A stretch of DNA of 64,000 nucleotides from TMP-86 sp044226865 (GTDB lineage: Bacteria; Pseudomonadota; Gammaproteobacteria; Steroidobacterales; Steroidobacteraceae). Of this stretch, positions 26,034 through 34,286 are shown piece by piece. How positions within the stretch are numbered: the stretch's first letter is position 1; every line of letters starts with the position of its first letter. The stretch covers positions 1 to 64,000 of the forward strand of contig JBGAGE010000012.1 in NCBI GenBank assembly GCA_044226865.1. The letters run 5' to 3'. The position numbers and the translations under genes are program-made. Under the pieces are notes generated by a model. It did not search any database, had not been told where the DNA came from, and worked only from the letters and a program-made list of their open reading frames with translations.

Positions 26034-28900
26034 GCGGCGCACGCAAGGGAACGCGGCTCGGCTCGACGCCCATCTCTTTCACCTACGACGGCCGCCGCTT
26101 CACCGGGCTCGAAGGCGACACCGCCGCCTCGGCCCTACTCGCCAACGGCGTGCGCCTGATGGGCCGCAGCGTCAAGTACCGGCGGCTGCGTGGCGTACTG
26201 ACCTGCGGCGCGGAAGAACCCAGCGCCTTGTTCACCGTGGGACGCGCCCCTTGCATCGTGCCCAATGTGCCGGCCACGACGCTGCAGATCTATGAGGGCC
26301 TGGACGCGCGCAGCCAGAACCGTTGGCCCAGCCTTACGTGGGACACGGCCTCGCTCCTGCGCACCGGCAGCGCCATGTTCGGCGCCGGCTTCTACTACAA
26401 GACCTTCATCTGGCCGAATTGGAAGCGCTATGAAGGCATGATCCGCCGGCTCGCCGGATTGGGCGCGGCGCCGGGCGCCTCCGACATTCCGACTCCGCAC
26501 ATCGAGCACCTCACCTGCGATGTGCTGGTCGTCGGCGCCGGTGCAGCCGGACTGACGGCGGCGCGCACCGCGCTGCGCGCCGGCCAGCGCGTGGTGCTGT
26601 GCGAGCGCGAACCGGTCTGCGGCGGCGACCTGGAATTCGAAGACGCCCACATCGATGGCAAGCCAGCCATGGCGTGGGTGCACGACGTGCTGGCGGAACT
26701 GCGCGCCGACGGCGCGCGCGTGCTCACCAACACCGCCGTGCTCCACCTGTCCGAGGATCGCGTCACCGCGCACGAGGGCCGGATGGGCGAACCAGGACGC
26801 GGCACGGTGTACCAGATCCGGGCGCGCCGCACGCTGCTGGCCGCCGGCGCAGTGGAACGACCCATTGCCTTCATCGACAACGACAAACCGGGCGTGATGT
26901 TGCTGGGCGCCGCGGAACACTACGCAGCGCGTTACGGCGCGCGCGCCGGCGACAGCGTGGTGTTGTTCGGCAATCATGACCGGCTGTACGCGGCGGCGCG
27001 CCGCTTGCGCGCCCACGGTATGCGCGTCGCCGCCATCATCGACACCCGGCCTTCGAGCGCCCTGCCCGCTCACGAGGATCTCGCCGCCGCCGGTGTGCGT
27101 TGCCTGGCCGCGCATGCCGTGATCGCGGCCACCGGTGGGAACACCGTGAACGGCGCGCGCATCGCGCCGCTCGATGACCCCGCAAACACCACCGATATCG
27201 CCTGCGATGCCATCCTCGTCAGTGGCGGATGGAATGCGGCGAGCCGTACCGGCGCCATCGCCTGCGGAGCGGCAGCGGGCACCTGGGATCTGGCCGCGGC
27301 AGTGGCCGATGCGCACGCCGCCGCCTGCCAGGCGGCGCAGCGCTCGCCAGCATCGCTGCCGGCGCCGCAGGCGGTGGGCGATGCGCCTCCCCACCTGCAG
27401 GCCTTCTGGCGCTCGCCGGCACCGCGCCGCCGCGAATCCCGGCAGTTCATCGACTGGCAGAACGATGTCACCAGCGCCGACATCCGCCAGGCCGTGGCCG
27501 AAGGGTTCATCGACATCGAGCACGTCAAGCGTTACACCACGCTGGGCGTGGGCACCGACCAGGGCAAGACCGGCGGATTGCTCGGCGCCGGGATCCTCGC
27601 GGAAATGACCGCCGCCGCGGGTGCGATGCGCTTCGAACCGGACGCGGGCGATGCGCTCGTCCACACCGTCAGCCGCGCGCGCCCTCCCCTGCAACCGGCC
27701 AGCCTCGGGTTCCTGTGTGGCACGCGCCGCGACCTCGCCTTGCGTCCCGAACGGCGCACCCCGCTGCATCACTGGCACGCGGCCAACGGCGGCGTGCTGG
27801 AGACTTCCGGCTTGTGGATGCGCCCGCGTTTTTACCGCGCCAACGGTGACGACCCCGCCACCGCAGGCCTCGTCGAAGCTGCGCGTGTACGCCGCGACGT
27901 GGGCATGATGGACGGCTCCACGCTGGGCAAGATCGAGATCGCCGGCCGCGATGCCGCGGTCTTCCTCGACCGGCTGTACCTGACCAAGGCCAGCACCATC
28001 CGCATCGGCCGCTCCAAATACATGGTGCTGCTGCGCGAGGACGGCATGGTCCTCGATGACGGCATCGTGCTGCGCCTGGCCGAGGACCGCTTCCTCGCCA
28101 CGGTCAGCTCCGGGCATGCCGAGCATGTGCTGTCGCACCTGGAATTCTGGCGTGACGTCGAATTCGCCGGCCGTCACGTGGCCATCGCCGATGTCACCGA
28201 AACCTGGTCTGTCATCCCCGTGGCGGGGCCGCGCTGTCGCGAGGTGCTGCGCGAGGTACTGGGCTCCGAGTGGAACGGACCCGTGGCGAGCCTGTCGCAC
28301 ATGCAGTTCGCCGACGGCGCCTGGCGCGGTTCGGCGCTGCGGGTGGTGCGTGCCAGTTTCTCCGGCGAACTCGCCTTCGAATTGCATGCCCGGCCTGGGA
28401 TCGCATTGCCGCTGTGGGACGCTCTGCATGCCGCCGGCGTGCAACCCTACGGCCTGGAAGCGCTGGACATTCTGCGCGTGGAAAAAGGCTACCTGGTGAG
28501 TTCCGAAATGAACGGCCAGGCGACACCACAGGACCTTGGCATGGAGGGCCTGCTGCGGGCCGACAATCAATGCATCGGGCGCGCGCTGCTCGATCGGCCC
28601 GCCTTTTCCGAACCGCAGCGTCCGCGCCTGGTGGGACTGAAGTCGGCGGATCCGCGGCAGGTGCTCGCGGCCGGAGCGCAGCTCACGCACCTCGACGAGC
28701 AGCGCCGCTCACTGGGCTATGTCACCTCCGCCGTCTACAGCCCGGAATTGTCGCAATGGGTGGGGCTTGCACTGTTGTCGCGCGAAGTACCACTGGATGC
28801 GCAGGTGATGGCGCGCGACCCGCTGCGCGATCGACAAACCTTGGTGCGTGTTACACCGCCGGTGCACGTGGATCCGGATGGCGCCAGGATGAAATCATGA
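26030..28900 (+). CDS. soxA: Sarcosine oxidase alpha subunit
   Basis: 956 residues. An N-terminal ferredoxin-like domain lacks cluster cysteines, as usual for the tetrameric enzyme (GLEGDTAASALLANGVRLMG; YRRLRGVLTCG). An NAD-binding Rossmann motif VLVVGAGAAGLTAAR lies near residue 165, and the C-terminal third is an aminomethyltransferase-like folate domain (TVSSGHAEHVL, GLEALDILRVEKGYL). It transfers the methyl carbon to tetrahydrofolate. Length is close to known SoxA. The start is fixed by the ATGA overlap with soxD. Confidence 0.95.
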   Translation: MSGARKGTRLGSTPISFTYDGRRFTGLEGDTAASALLANGVRLMGRSVKYRRLRGVLTCGAEEPSALFTVGRAPCIVPNVPATTLQIYEGLDARSQNRWPSLTWDTASLLRTGSAMFGAGFYYKTFIWPNWKRYEGMIRRLAGLGAAPGASDIPTPHIEHLTCDVLVVGAGAAGLTAARTALRAGQRVVLCEREPVCGGDLEFEDAHIDGKPAMAWVHDVLAELRADGARVLTNTAVLHLSEDRVTAHEGRMGEPGRGTVYQIRARRTLLAAGAVERPIAFIDNDKPGVMLLGAAEHYAARYGARAGDSVVLFGNHDRLYAAARRLRAHGMRVAAIIDTRPSSALPAHEDLAAAGVRCLAAHAVIAATGGNTVNGARIAPLDDPANTTDIACDAILVSGGWNAASRTGAIACGAAAGTWDLAAAVADAHAAACQAAQRSPASLPAPQAVGDAPPHLQAFWRSPAPRRRESRQFIDWQNDVTSADIRQAVAEGFIDIEHVKRYTTLGVGTDQGKTGGLLGAGILAEMTAAAGAMRFEPDAGDALVHTVSRARPPLQPASLGFLCGTRRDLALRPERRTPLHHWHAANGGVLETSGLWMRPRFYRANGDDPATAGLVEAARVRRDVGMMDGSTLGKIEIAGRDAAVFLDRLYLTKASTIRIGRSKYMVLLREDGMVLDDGIVLRLAEDRFLATVSSGHAEHVLSHLEFWRDVEFAGRHVAIADVTETWSVIPVAGPRCREVLREVLGSEWNGPVASLSHMQFADGAWRGSALRVVRASFSGELAFELHARPGIALPLWDALHAAGVQPYGLEALDILRVEKGYLVSSEMNGQATPQDLGMEGLLRADNQCIGRALLDRPAFSEPQRPRLVGLKSADPRQVLAAGAQLTHLDEQRRSLGYVTSAVYSPELSQWVGLALLSREVPLDAQVMARDPLRDRQTLVRVTPPVHVDPDGARMKS

Positions 28901-29382
28901 GCATCACCGTGCTGCAGTGGCTCGATGGCTTGACGACGCAGGAATGCGTGTTTCCGCTCGGGTCTCCGCTCGAGTCTCCGCTCGGGTATCCGCTCGGGTC
29001 CCCGTCCATTCCGGTCGGCGATTGGCAAGGTGCGCCGGGGCGAGTGCTGCACGGGCCCGGCGGCGCCCTCGCCCTGAACTTCGCGCCCGCGCGCTGGCTG
29101 CTGCTGGCGCCCGGTGATCATTGGACCGCACCAGCCATTTCCGCCGGCGCGCTGCTGTTCGACACCTCAGGCAAGTCCCGCTTGCTGCAATTGCCCGCCT
29201 CCCATTCCGCCCTCCGTGCGGCCGTCGATGTCGAGTTGGTCCTCGAAGGCCGCGAGTGCGCGGCGGTGGTATTGTTCGATACGCCGGTGGTGATCGCCCG
29301 CAACGGCGTGGATACGCTGCTGTTGTGCGTGCCGGCGAGTTACGCCGACAGTTTCGTGGCCAGTATCGAACGCTGGTCGTAG
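28897..29382 (+). CDS. soxG: Sarcosine oxidase gamma subunit, divergent
   Basis: 161 residues, ATGA-coupled to soxA and in the place of soxG. The family match is weak: LNFAPARWLLLAPGDHW and GALLFDTSGKSRLLQLP resemble the folate-domain-like gamma subunit. Near the N-terminus four 12-base repeats encode PLGSPLESPLGYPLGS, an expansion I do not know from other SoxG proteins. The identification rests mainly on operon position. Confidence 0.82.
   Translation: MSITVLQWLDGLTTQECVFPLGSPLESPLGYPLGSPSIPVGDWQGAPGRVLHGPGGALALNFAPARWLLLAPGDHWTAPAISAGALLFDTSGKSRLLQLPASHSALRAAVDVELVLEGRECAAVVLFDTPVVIARNGVDTLLLCVPASYADSFVASIERWS
28954..29001 (+). repeat. Four tandem 12-bp repeats inside soxG
   Basis: The unit CCGCTCGGGTCT is repeated four times with one or two base changes, giving the peptide repeat Pro-Leu-Gly/Glu-Ser/Tyr. 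Being a multiple of three, copy-number change by slippage would lengthen or shorten the protein by four residues without a frameshift. Confidence 0.9.
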
Positions 29383-29529
29383 CGGTTCCAAGGCCCGAAC
29401 CGCTGGCCACGGCTAGCCTCTCATTACAATCGCTCAGGTGCGCAACGCATCGACTGGGAACGCCTCAGCGGAACGGCTGACCGGGCTGGCGTTCACACGC
29501 GAGCGCGCGCCCGACGCCGCGCACCGTGA

Positions 29530-30111
29530 CTAGCGCGAAAAGCCCAAGGGCGCCACCCCGAACAAACGCACGTGCGCCCACATCACGAACAGCGCATAGG
29601 TGACCAGCCCCAGCACCACGGCAAGCGCATCGTTCCACGGCCGCGGCGGCGCGGTGCGCAAGGTTTGCGGCGGGCGGCGTTTCCAGGAAATCCGGTCGAA
29701 CACCGCCCAGACGAGAAAGCCGCCGAACAACAGCACATCGTGCAGGCGGCCATTGGCCAGGAGGTGGGCCAGCGCCCAGAATTTCACGCCGGCCAGCATG
29801 GGATGCTGGAAAGCCGTCTTGATCCGCCCGGGGAGATTGGCGGCGAACAACAACGGAAATACCGGCAGCATCAGCAACAGCGCCACGTGGCGCAGCCACG
29901 TCGGGGGTTGGTACAGCATCACCGGCTGCAGGCGCGCCTGCGCGAAGCCATAAAGAATGAGAATGAAACCGGCCAGGGACAGCAGCGTATAGATGCCCTT
30001 CCACGCGCCCACGCCCAGCCGCGCAAGCATGCGTTCGCGCCAGGCGGTCGCCAGGATGCCGATCGAATGGGTTCCGAGGAAAATCATCAATCCGAGAACG
30101 AGCAAGGTCAT
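29530..30111 (-). CDS. NnrU-family integral membrane protein
   Basis: 193 residues with about six membrane helices. The opening MTLLVLGLMIFLGTHSIGI, the ATAWRERMLARLG loop and HPMLAGVKFWALAHLLANGR are typical of NnrU, first described near nitric oxide reductase genes. Its activity is unknown; it is related to isoprenylcysteine methyltransferase-like membrane proteins. The start at 30111 follows GGGG by six bases; an upstream in-frame ATG (30123) lacks one. No denitrification genes are nearby. Confidence 0.87.
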   Translation of the reverse strand: MTLLVLGLMIFLGTHSIGILATAWRERMLARLGVGAWKGIYTLLSLAGFILILYGFAQARLQPVMLYQPPTWLRHVALLLMLPVFPLLFAANLPGRIKTAFQHPMLAGVKFWALAHLLANGRLHDVLLFGGFLVWAVFDRISWKRRPPQTLRTAPPRPWNDALAVVLGLVTYALFVMWAHVRLFGVAPLGFSR

Positions 30112-30321
30112 GTCACGCCCCATCCATCGACCATCGAGCTAAGGCTGCATCATGCAGCAGTGCACGCTGCGCTGCATCGTCCGCAACCCCCGCTCCCCCG
30201 CATCGCGCGGTTTCGACTGCTGCCGATGGCATCACGATGACCTGTTGGCTTTTTCATCGCTCACCCTTGCCATAACATAACGGCCACAGTAACATCCGGT
30301 CGATTATGTGCTTGCGGGCTG

Positions 30322-31587
30322 ATGCATACGTCCATGGCTGCCAATCCTGACACCGTCCTGAGCGCCGTCACCCTCTCCGAGGAGCGGGTTCCCGTCGGTG
30401 CCGCCGGCATCAGCGACCTGGCGCGCCGCGCTGCCGATCTGAATCAGACCATTCGGGATATTGCCACCCATCCCAACCATCGCAAAACCCTGCGCAAGTT
30501 CGTGGGGCCCGAGGTCGCGGCACTCCTGGATTTGAAGGTGGAAACACTCTATCGCCGGCTCGATCGCAACCCCCAGCTGCCGCAGGGCACCACCCCCAAT
30601 CCGCGGCGCCGCGAGTTCTCCCTGGAAGAAGTGTTCGAATTGCGCCGGGCCTTTCAACTACCGGCGCCGCGCGCTGCCGGGCAGCCGGGCCTCGTCATTT
30701 CCATCTGTAATTTCAAGGGCGGCGTCGCCAAGACCACCACGGCGGCGCACCTGGCGCAGTACCTGGTGATGCATGGCTATCGTGTGTTGCTGGTGGACCT
30801 GGACGCGCAGGCCAGCCTCACCCAGTTGTTCGGCATCCTCCCGCATACCGAGGTGGGCGATGACGAAACCGTGCGCACCTTTCTCGAGGGCCCCTGCTTT
30901 CAAGGCCGGCCCAACCCGGACTGGACCGGTGACCTGCGCTCCGTGGTGCAGCCCACTCATTGGCACAATCTGGATCTGATCCCCTCCAACCTCGGTGTCT
31001 ACGGCTCTGAGTTCGCCATCGCCGCGCGCCTGCGTTCTGAGGAAGGGTTCGCTTTTCACCGGCCTTTGGCCGAAGGGCTGGCGCCGCTGCGGGCCGACTA
31101 TGACGTGATCATTCTGGACACCGCGCCATCGCTCTCGTTCGTGAACAGTAACGCGATGTTCGCCGCAGATGGGCTCCTGATCACCCTACCTCCGGCGATG
31201 ATCGACCTGCAGAGTTCATCCCTGTTCTTCGAATTGGTGGCCGAACTCATGGAAGCTTTCAACCGTACCGAGGCCACGCCGAAGAGCTACGATTTTGCGT
31301 CCGTGTTGCTCACCCGCGTGCGGCCCAACGATGGCACTCATGCGCAGATCAGCAAGTGGATTCGCCAGTTTTTCCCGCAGGAGACCTGCACCCACACCAT
31401 GGTGCAAAGCTCGGCCCTGGAAAAGGTGGGGCCTGATTTGCTGACGCTGTATGAGGTGGCGGAATACGACGGTGATCGCCGCACCTTGGAACGTGCCATT
31501 GATGCCATGGACGGGGTCAATGCTGAAGTGGAATTGCTGATTCGACGCGCCCTGCAAGCGCGCAATCCAGAGGTTCGGCAAGCGTGA
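30322..31587 (+). CDS. parA: Plasmid-type ParA partition ATPase with N-terminal DNA-binding domain
   Basis: 421 residues. The first 110 form a MerR-like helix-turn-helix region (LDLKVETLYRRLDRNPQLPQ; REFSLEEVFELRRAF), which marks the long type Ia or RepA-like ParA proteins that also repress their own operon. The ATPase core carries the deviant Walker A in CNFKGGVAKTTTAAHLAQ, LLVDLDAQASLT and IILDTAPSLS. It uses ATP-driven nucleoid binding to segregate replicons. It overlaps parB by four bases (GTGA). Chromosomal ParA proteins lack the N-terminal extension, so this looks plasmid-derived. Confidence 0.93.
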   Translation: MHTSMAANPDTVLSAVTLSEERVPVGAAGISDLARRAADLNQTIRDIATHPNHRKTLRKFVGPEVAALLDLKVETLYRRLDRNPQLPQGTTPNPRRREFSLEEVFELRRAFQLPAPRAAGQPGLVISICNFKGGVAKTTTAAHLAQYLVMHGYRVLLVDLDAQASLTQLFGILPHTEVGDDETVRTFLEGPCFQGRPNPDWTGDLRSVVQPTHWHNLDLIPSNLGVYGSEFAIAARLRSEEGFAFHRPLAEGLAPLRADYDVIILDTAPSLSFVNSNAMFAADGLLITLPPAMIDLQSSSLFFELVAELMEAFNRTEATPKSYDFASVLLTRVRPNDGTHAQISKWIRQFFPQETCTHTMVQSSALEKVGPDLLTLYEVAEYDGDRRTLERAIDAMDGVNAEVELLIRRALQARNPEVRQA

Positions 31588-32627
31588 ACAGCAAGGCTAA
31601 GGAACGGCGCGCCATTCTCGACCAGACGCTGAGCGCACGCGCCAGCGCCGTTCCCGTGGAGCGCACCGCCCTCGCCCCCCGCCAGCTCGGGCCCATTGCC
31701 GAGCAAGCCAATCTTTACGCTGAACATGTAGCCACGCGCGCCAAGCTGTACGACGAGGCCCGTGCTGCGGGGCGTCTGTTGCTGGAAATCGACCCTAAGA
31801 AAATACGCGCCACCGAATTCTGCAACCGCCACGAGCGCTCGCTGTTGGCCTCGGACCCCAAATTCATCGAGCTGCAGAGCAGTCTGCAGTCGCACGGCCA
31901 GGAAAACCCCATCCGCGTCCGTCCGGTCAGGGGTGCCCTGCCCATTGAATTCGAGATCGTCGCCGGCCATCGGCGCCACGCTGCCTGCCTGCAGCTCGAT
32001 GCACAGCTGCCTGGGGGCTTCCCGGTGCTGGCCATCGTCGACAGCGCCGCAGCAGACGCTCGCGACCTGGTCTTGAAGATGTACCGCGAGAATGAGGAAC
32101 GCGCGGACCTGTCTGCTTATGAAAAGGGCCGCATGTTCCAGGGCTGGCTGAGTGCCGGCCTGTACGAAAGCCAGCGTGAGTTGGCGGCGGCCATCGGCAT
32201 CGGCGAGGCCGCGGCTGCGAAGTACCTGGCGGTGGCCAATCTGCCAGTGCCTGTGTTGGCGGCATTCGGCGATGAGCGTGTCATTCCGATGAGCTGGGGT
32301 TCCAGCCTCAGCCAGGCATTGAAGAATCACCCCGCGGCAGTGCTGAGCGCTGCCGAAAAGCTCGCACAGCGCAAGCCACTGGCGGCGCCTGAAGTGGCGC
32401 TGCGCACGCTGATCGCGGCTGCGGCTGGCAAGAGCGGCCGCAGCCGCGGCACATCCCGTGAGGAATCGGTTCGCATCGGCGGCCGGATCCCCTTGAAAGT
32501 GGGTTCCAGCCGCAACCGTATCGTATTGAAGCTCGCGCACGTGGATGACTCCACGCAAAAGCTGCTGCGTGAGGAGCTCAAGGACTGGGCGGAGACTTGG
32601 CTGCGCAAGAAGCTGGAGGGGACATGA
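31584..32627 (+). CDS. parB: ParB-family partition protein
   Basis: 347 residues, GTG start overlapping the parA stop. It has the ParB/sulfiredoxin N-terminal domain with ENPIRVRP and the CTP-binding VAGHRRHAACLQ box, then ENEERADLSAYEKG and the central helix-turn-helix ESQRELAAAIGIGEAAAAKY. The C-terminal 40 residues are charged and probably form the dimerisation region. It binds parS and clamps DNA. Two 22-bp palindromes lie 135 to 226 bases downstream and are the likely targets. Confidence 0.92.
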   Translation: MNSKAKERRAILDQTLSARASAVPVERTALAPRQLGPIAEQANLYAEHVATRAKLYDEARAAGRLLLEIDPKKIRATEFCNRHERSLLASDPKFIELQSSLQSHGQENPIRVRPVRGALPIEFEIVAGHRRHAACLQLDAQLPGGFPVLAIVDSAAADARDLVLKMYRENEERADLSAYEKGRMFQGWLSAGLYESQRELAAAIGIGEAAAAKYLAVANLPVPVLAAFGDERVIPMSWGSSLSQALKNHPAAVLSAAEKLAQRKPLAAPEVALRTLIAAAAGKSGRSRGTSREESVRIGGRIPLKVGSSRNRIVLKLAHVDDSTQKLLREELKDWAETWLRKKLEGT

Positions 32628-32654
32628 TTCCCGTGTTGCCCACCGCCCGACCCA

Positions 32655-32684
32655 CGAACCCCGGACCTCCGGGGTTCGCGCATT
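32655..32684 (+). terminator. Probable terminator of the parAB operon
   Basis: Perfect 11-bp stem CGAACCCCGGA/TCCGGGGTTCG with a two-base loop, followed by CGCATTTT. It lies 27 bases after the parB stop. The T-run is short, so strength is uncertain. Confidence 0.65.
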
Positions 32685-32762
32685 TTGGAGGCACCGAAAT
32701 ACCTCATTCCGGCCCGGAGGCTGATTCGAGGGCGATGCCCCTCCGAAGCCGCGAGCTGGCAA

Positions 32763-32784
32763 AAACTTTCCTGCAGGAAAGTTT
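32763..32784. promoter_or_regulatory. Candidate parS centromere site, copy 1
   Basis: Perfect 22-bp palindrome with arm AAACTTTCCTG and its exact complement. An identical copy occurs 69 bases further on, with unrelated flanking sequence. Location directly downstream of parAB fits a centromere. Confidence 0.72.
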
Positions 32785-32831
32785 GCTGTCCTGCCGGCAA
32801 TTGCCATGGGAACCCGCAGAGCCGATTGGGA

Positions 32832-32853
32832 AAACTTTCCTGCAGGAAAGTTT
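32832..32853. promoter_or_regulatory. Candidate parS centromere site, copy 2
   Basis: Second identical 22-bp palindrome (arm AAACTTTCCTG). Centre-to-centre distance to copy 1 is 69 bp, about six and a half helical turns. Two spaced identical palindromes in otherwise non-coding DNA make chance unlikely. Confidence 0.72.
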
Positions 32854-32901
32854 CTTTCACCGCCCCGCACGAGGAGGAAATCTCATGCCGGCGCCACCAT
32901 G

Positions 32902-32929
32902 AAAAAAGGCCCCTTACGGGGCCTTTTTT
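32902..32929. terminator. Strong bidirectional rho-independent terminator
   Basis: Stem AAAAAAGGCCCC/GGGGCCTTTTTT, 12 bp, with loop TTAC and a six-T run. It separates the par region from the winged-helix gene and works in either direction on paper. Confidence 0.88.
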
Positions 32930-33071
32930 GATTTTGGGGATTGAGCGGCAAATGCCACTAACCACCGAAACCTGACAGTTCGAAGGTTAGGCCCGCAAAC
33001 CAAGCGGGTCAAGCACAAGCCCCGATCCCGGCCATTTCAACAAATCGTCTTAGATGGGCGAGGGGAAAGTC

Positions 33072-34079
33072 ATGCCGAGAGAAAGTGTACGCGACGCACG
33101 CAAGGTGCTGGTTCAGGACAAATATTTCAGCCTGAGGCCCAAGCCGCTGGAACGTTGGCTGTGGCGCCAGGGAGTGGCGCTCGCCGCCGAGCGGGTTTTC
33201 TGGCTGCATTGGGAGGAGGGCATGCGGCGGGGCGACTGGTGCAGCGAGTTGAGCCTCAAGCAGGTGGCGCGCGAATGCTGCATCGATACCTCGACCGTGA
33301 CCCGTGCCTACCAGGTGCTCAAGCGCTTGGGACTGTTGCGTCGCGAGGATCCAGGCCGCGATCCCCATCAGCCTTTCCTGCAGGCGATCGCCATCACCGA
33401 GGTGCTGCTGCCACAAGGCCTGCTGCAGCAACTGCATCTTGCGCCGAATCGCCCCAAGCGCGAGGCGCCGGTTGGGGCTGGTGCCGGCCATGCGGCACCG
33501 ATGTCGGTGGCGATGCAGGTCTGTCCCGAACGTCCCGGCAATGAGCTGAAAACTCCAGCCGGGCGGGCAGGCGAGCCGGCCGCGCCGGCGCTGAGCCGCG
33601 CCCAATCAGCCGCGCTGATGAGCCGGTTATCGGCAACAGAGCGGGCAGCATTTTTCGTGGCCTCGCGCGATCGCTCCCCCCACATCAGCTTCGATCCCGA
33701 TACGGCTTTGAGCATCGAAGAGCAGGGTCACGTGCGCGGATTGTTGTCAACGCTATGCGCCAACTCCGCGTCCGATACCGCGCCGCGGCGACAGCCTGCG
33801 CGCTCGGCGCCCGTGTTTGCGCCACCCCGCCAGTTGTCGCCGCTGGAAGCCGCGCGCCTGCGCAAGGGCATCGGCGCCGTGGCGGGCAAAGCTGACGCAG
33901 CCGATCTGTTCCGCCAAGTGCTGTGGTCCCTGGAGGAGGGGGCGTTGCGCCGCTTCGAGCCGCGCCTCGCAGCCAATATTGCGCTGAAGAAAATTCGCGA
34001 GGGTGCCTGGAGCCGGCCGAACCGGATGCCACCCCAGTGGCTGCGGCGTGCGCTGCCCGAGACCTGCAGCGCCGCATGA
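33072..34079 (+). CDS. Winged-helix protein, possible plasmid-type replication initiator
   Basis: 335 residues. The region 57-95 is a clear winged helix (LSLKQVARECCIDTSTVTRA then YQVLKRLGLLRRED). The middle is long, Ala/Pro-rich and low in complexity, and the C-terminal 90 residues form a second folded part (LSPLEAARLRKGIGAVAGKA; ALRRFEPRLAANIALKKIRE). I do not recognise the exact family. Its place after parA-parB-parS mirrors repC in repABC replicons, which also begin with a winged helix, so replication initiation is a reasonable but unproven guess. A transcription factor is the alternative. The start at 33072 has GGGGA seven bases upstream. Confidence 0.72.
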   Translation: MPRESVRDARKVLVQDKYFSLRPKPLERWLWRQGVALAAERVFWLHWEEGMRRGDWCSELSLKQVARECCIDTSTVTRAYQVLKRLGLLRREDPGRDPHQPFLQAIAITEVLLPQGLLQQLHLAPNRPKREAPVGAGAGHAAPMSVAMQVCPERPGNELKTPAGRAGEPAAPALSRAQSAALMSRLSATERAAFFVASRDRSPHISFDPDTALSIEEQGHVRGLLSTLCANSASDTAPRRQPARSAPVFAPPRQLSPLEAARLRKGIGAVAGKADAADLFRQVLWSLEEGALRRFEPRLAANIALKKIREGAWSRPNRMPPQWLRRALPETCSAA

Positions 34080-34286
34080 GGAAGAAAGGATTTATGTATT
34101 TCTGTAGATCAAGAACAAAGCCGGAGATGGCGGCTTGAATATCGTGGAACAGAACGTGGAACATTTTAGCGAATATCTGATTGATTTAAATCAGCTTTAT
34201 GTCTAAACAAGAGGCTCTTTTAGCACTTTTGCTTGGCGAGGAATTCCTCAAGCGGAAAGCTTTCCGCTTGAGCTACACTGCGCAGC
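34080..34286. other. AT-rich non-coding segment, candidate replication origin/promoter region
   Basis: Base composition drops sharply compared with both sides. The segment holds a direct repeat CGTGGAACA (34143 and 34155, 12-bp period), a 12-bp palindrome TGATTTAAATCA (34182-34193), another, GAGGAATTCCTC (34238-34249), and the 26-bp palindrome annotated separately. A weak promoter can be drawn with TTGATT at 34181 and TAAACA at 34204, 17-base spacer. I see no good DnaA box. Confidence 0.45.
34247..34272. promoter_or_regulatory. 26-bp perfect palindrome, probable autoregulatory operator
   Basis: Arm CTCAAGCGGAAAG and its exact complement, ending 14 bases before the ATG of the KfrA-like gene. 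A 12-bp palindrome overlaps its left end, so the GCTTG/CAAGC arm occurs three times at 17-18 bp spacing. KfrA proteins repress their own promoters by binding inverted repeats, which makes this the likely site. Confidence 0.72.

Noticed and set aside
26135..28690. 851-codon open frame on the minus strand opposite soxA
   Set aside because: It mirrors soxA codon structure in very GC-rich DNA, is rich in His/Arg/Gln, and shows no domain; soxA on the plus strand is unmistakable.
32597..32902. 101-codon open frame across the parS region, with repeated KTFLQES peptides
   Set aside because: The peptide repeats are simply translations of the two palindromes; the frame overlaps the parB end and has no ribosome site.
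33373..33384. CTTTCCTGCAGG inside the winged-helix gene, like a third parS half
   Set aside because: Only one arm plus the centre matches and it lies within coding sequence, so it is probably chance.
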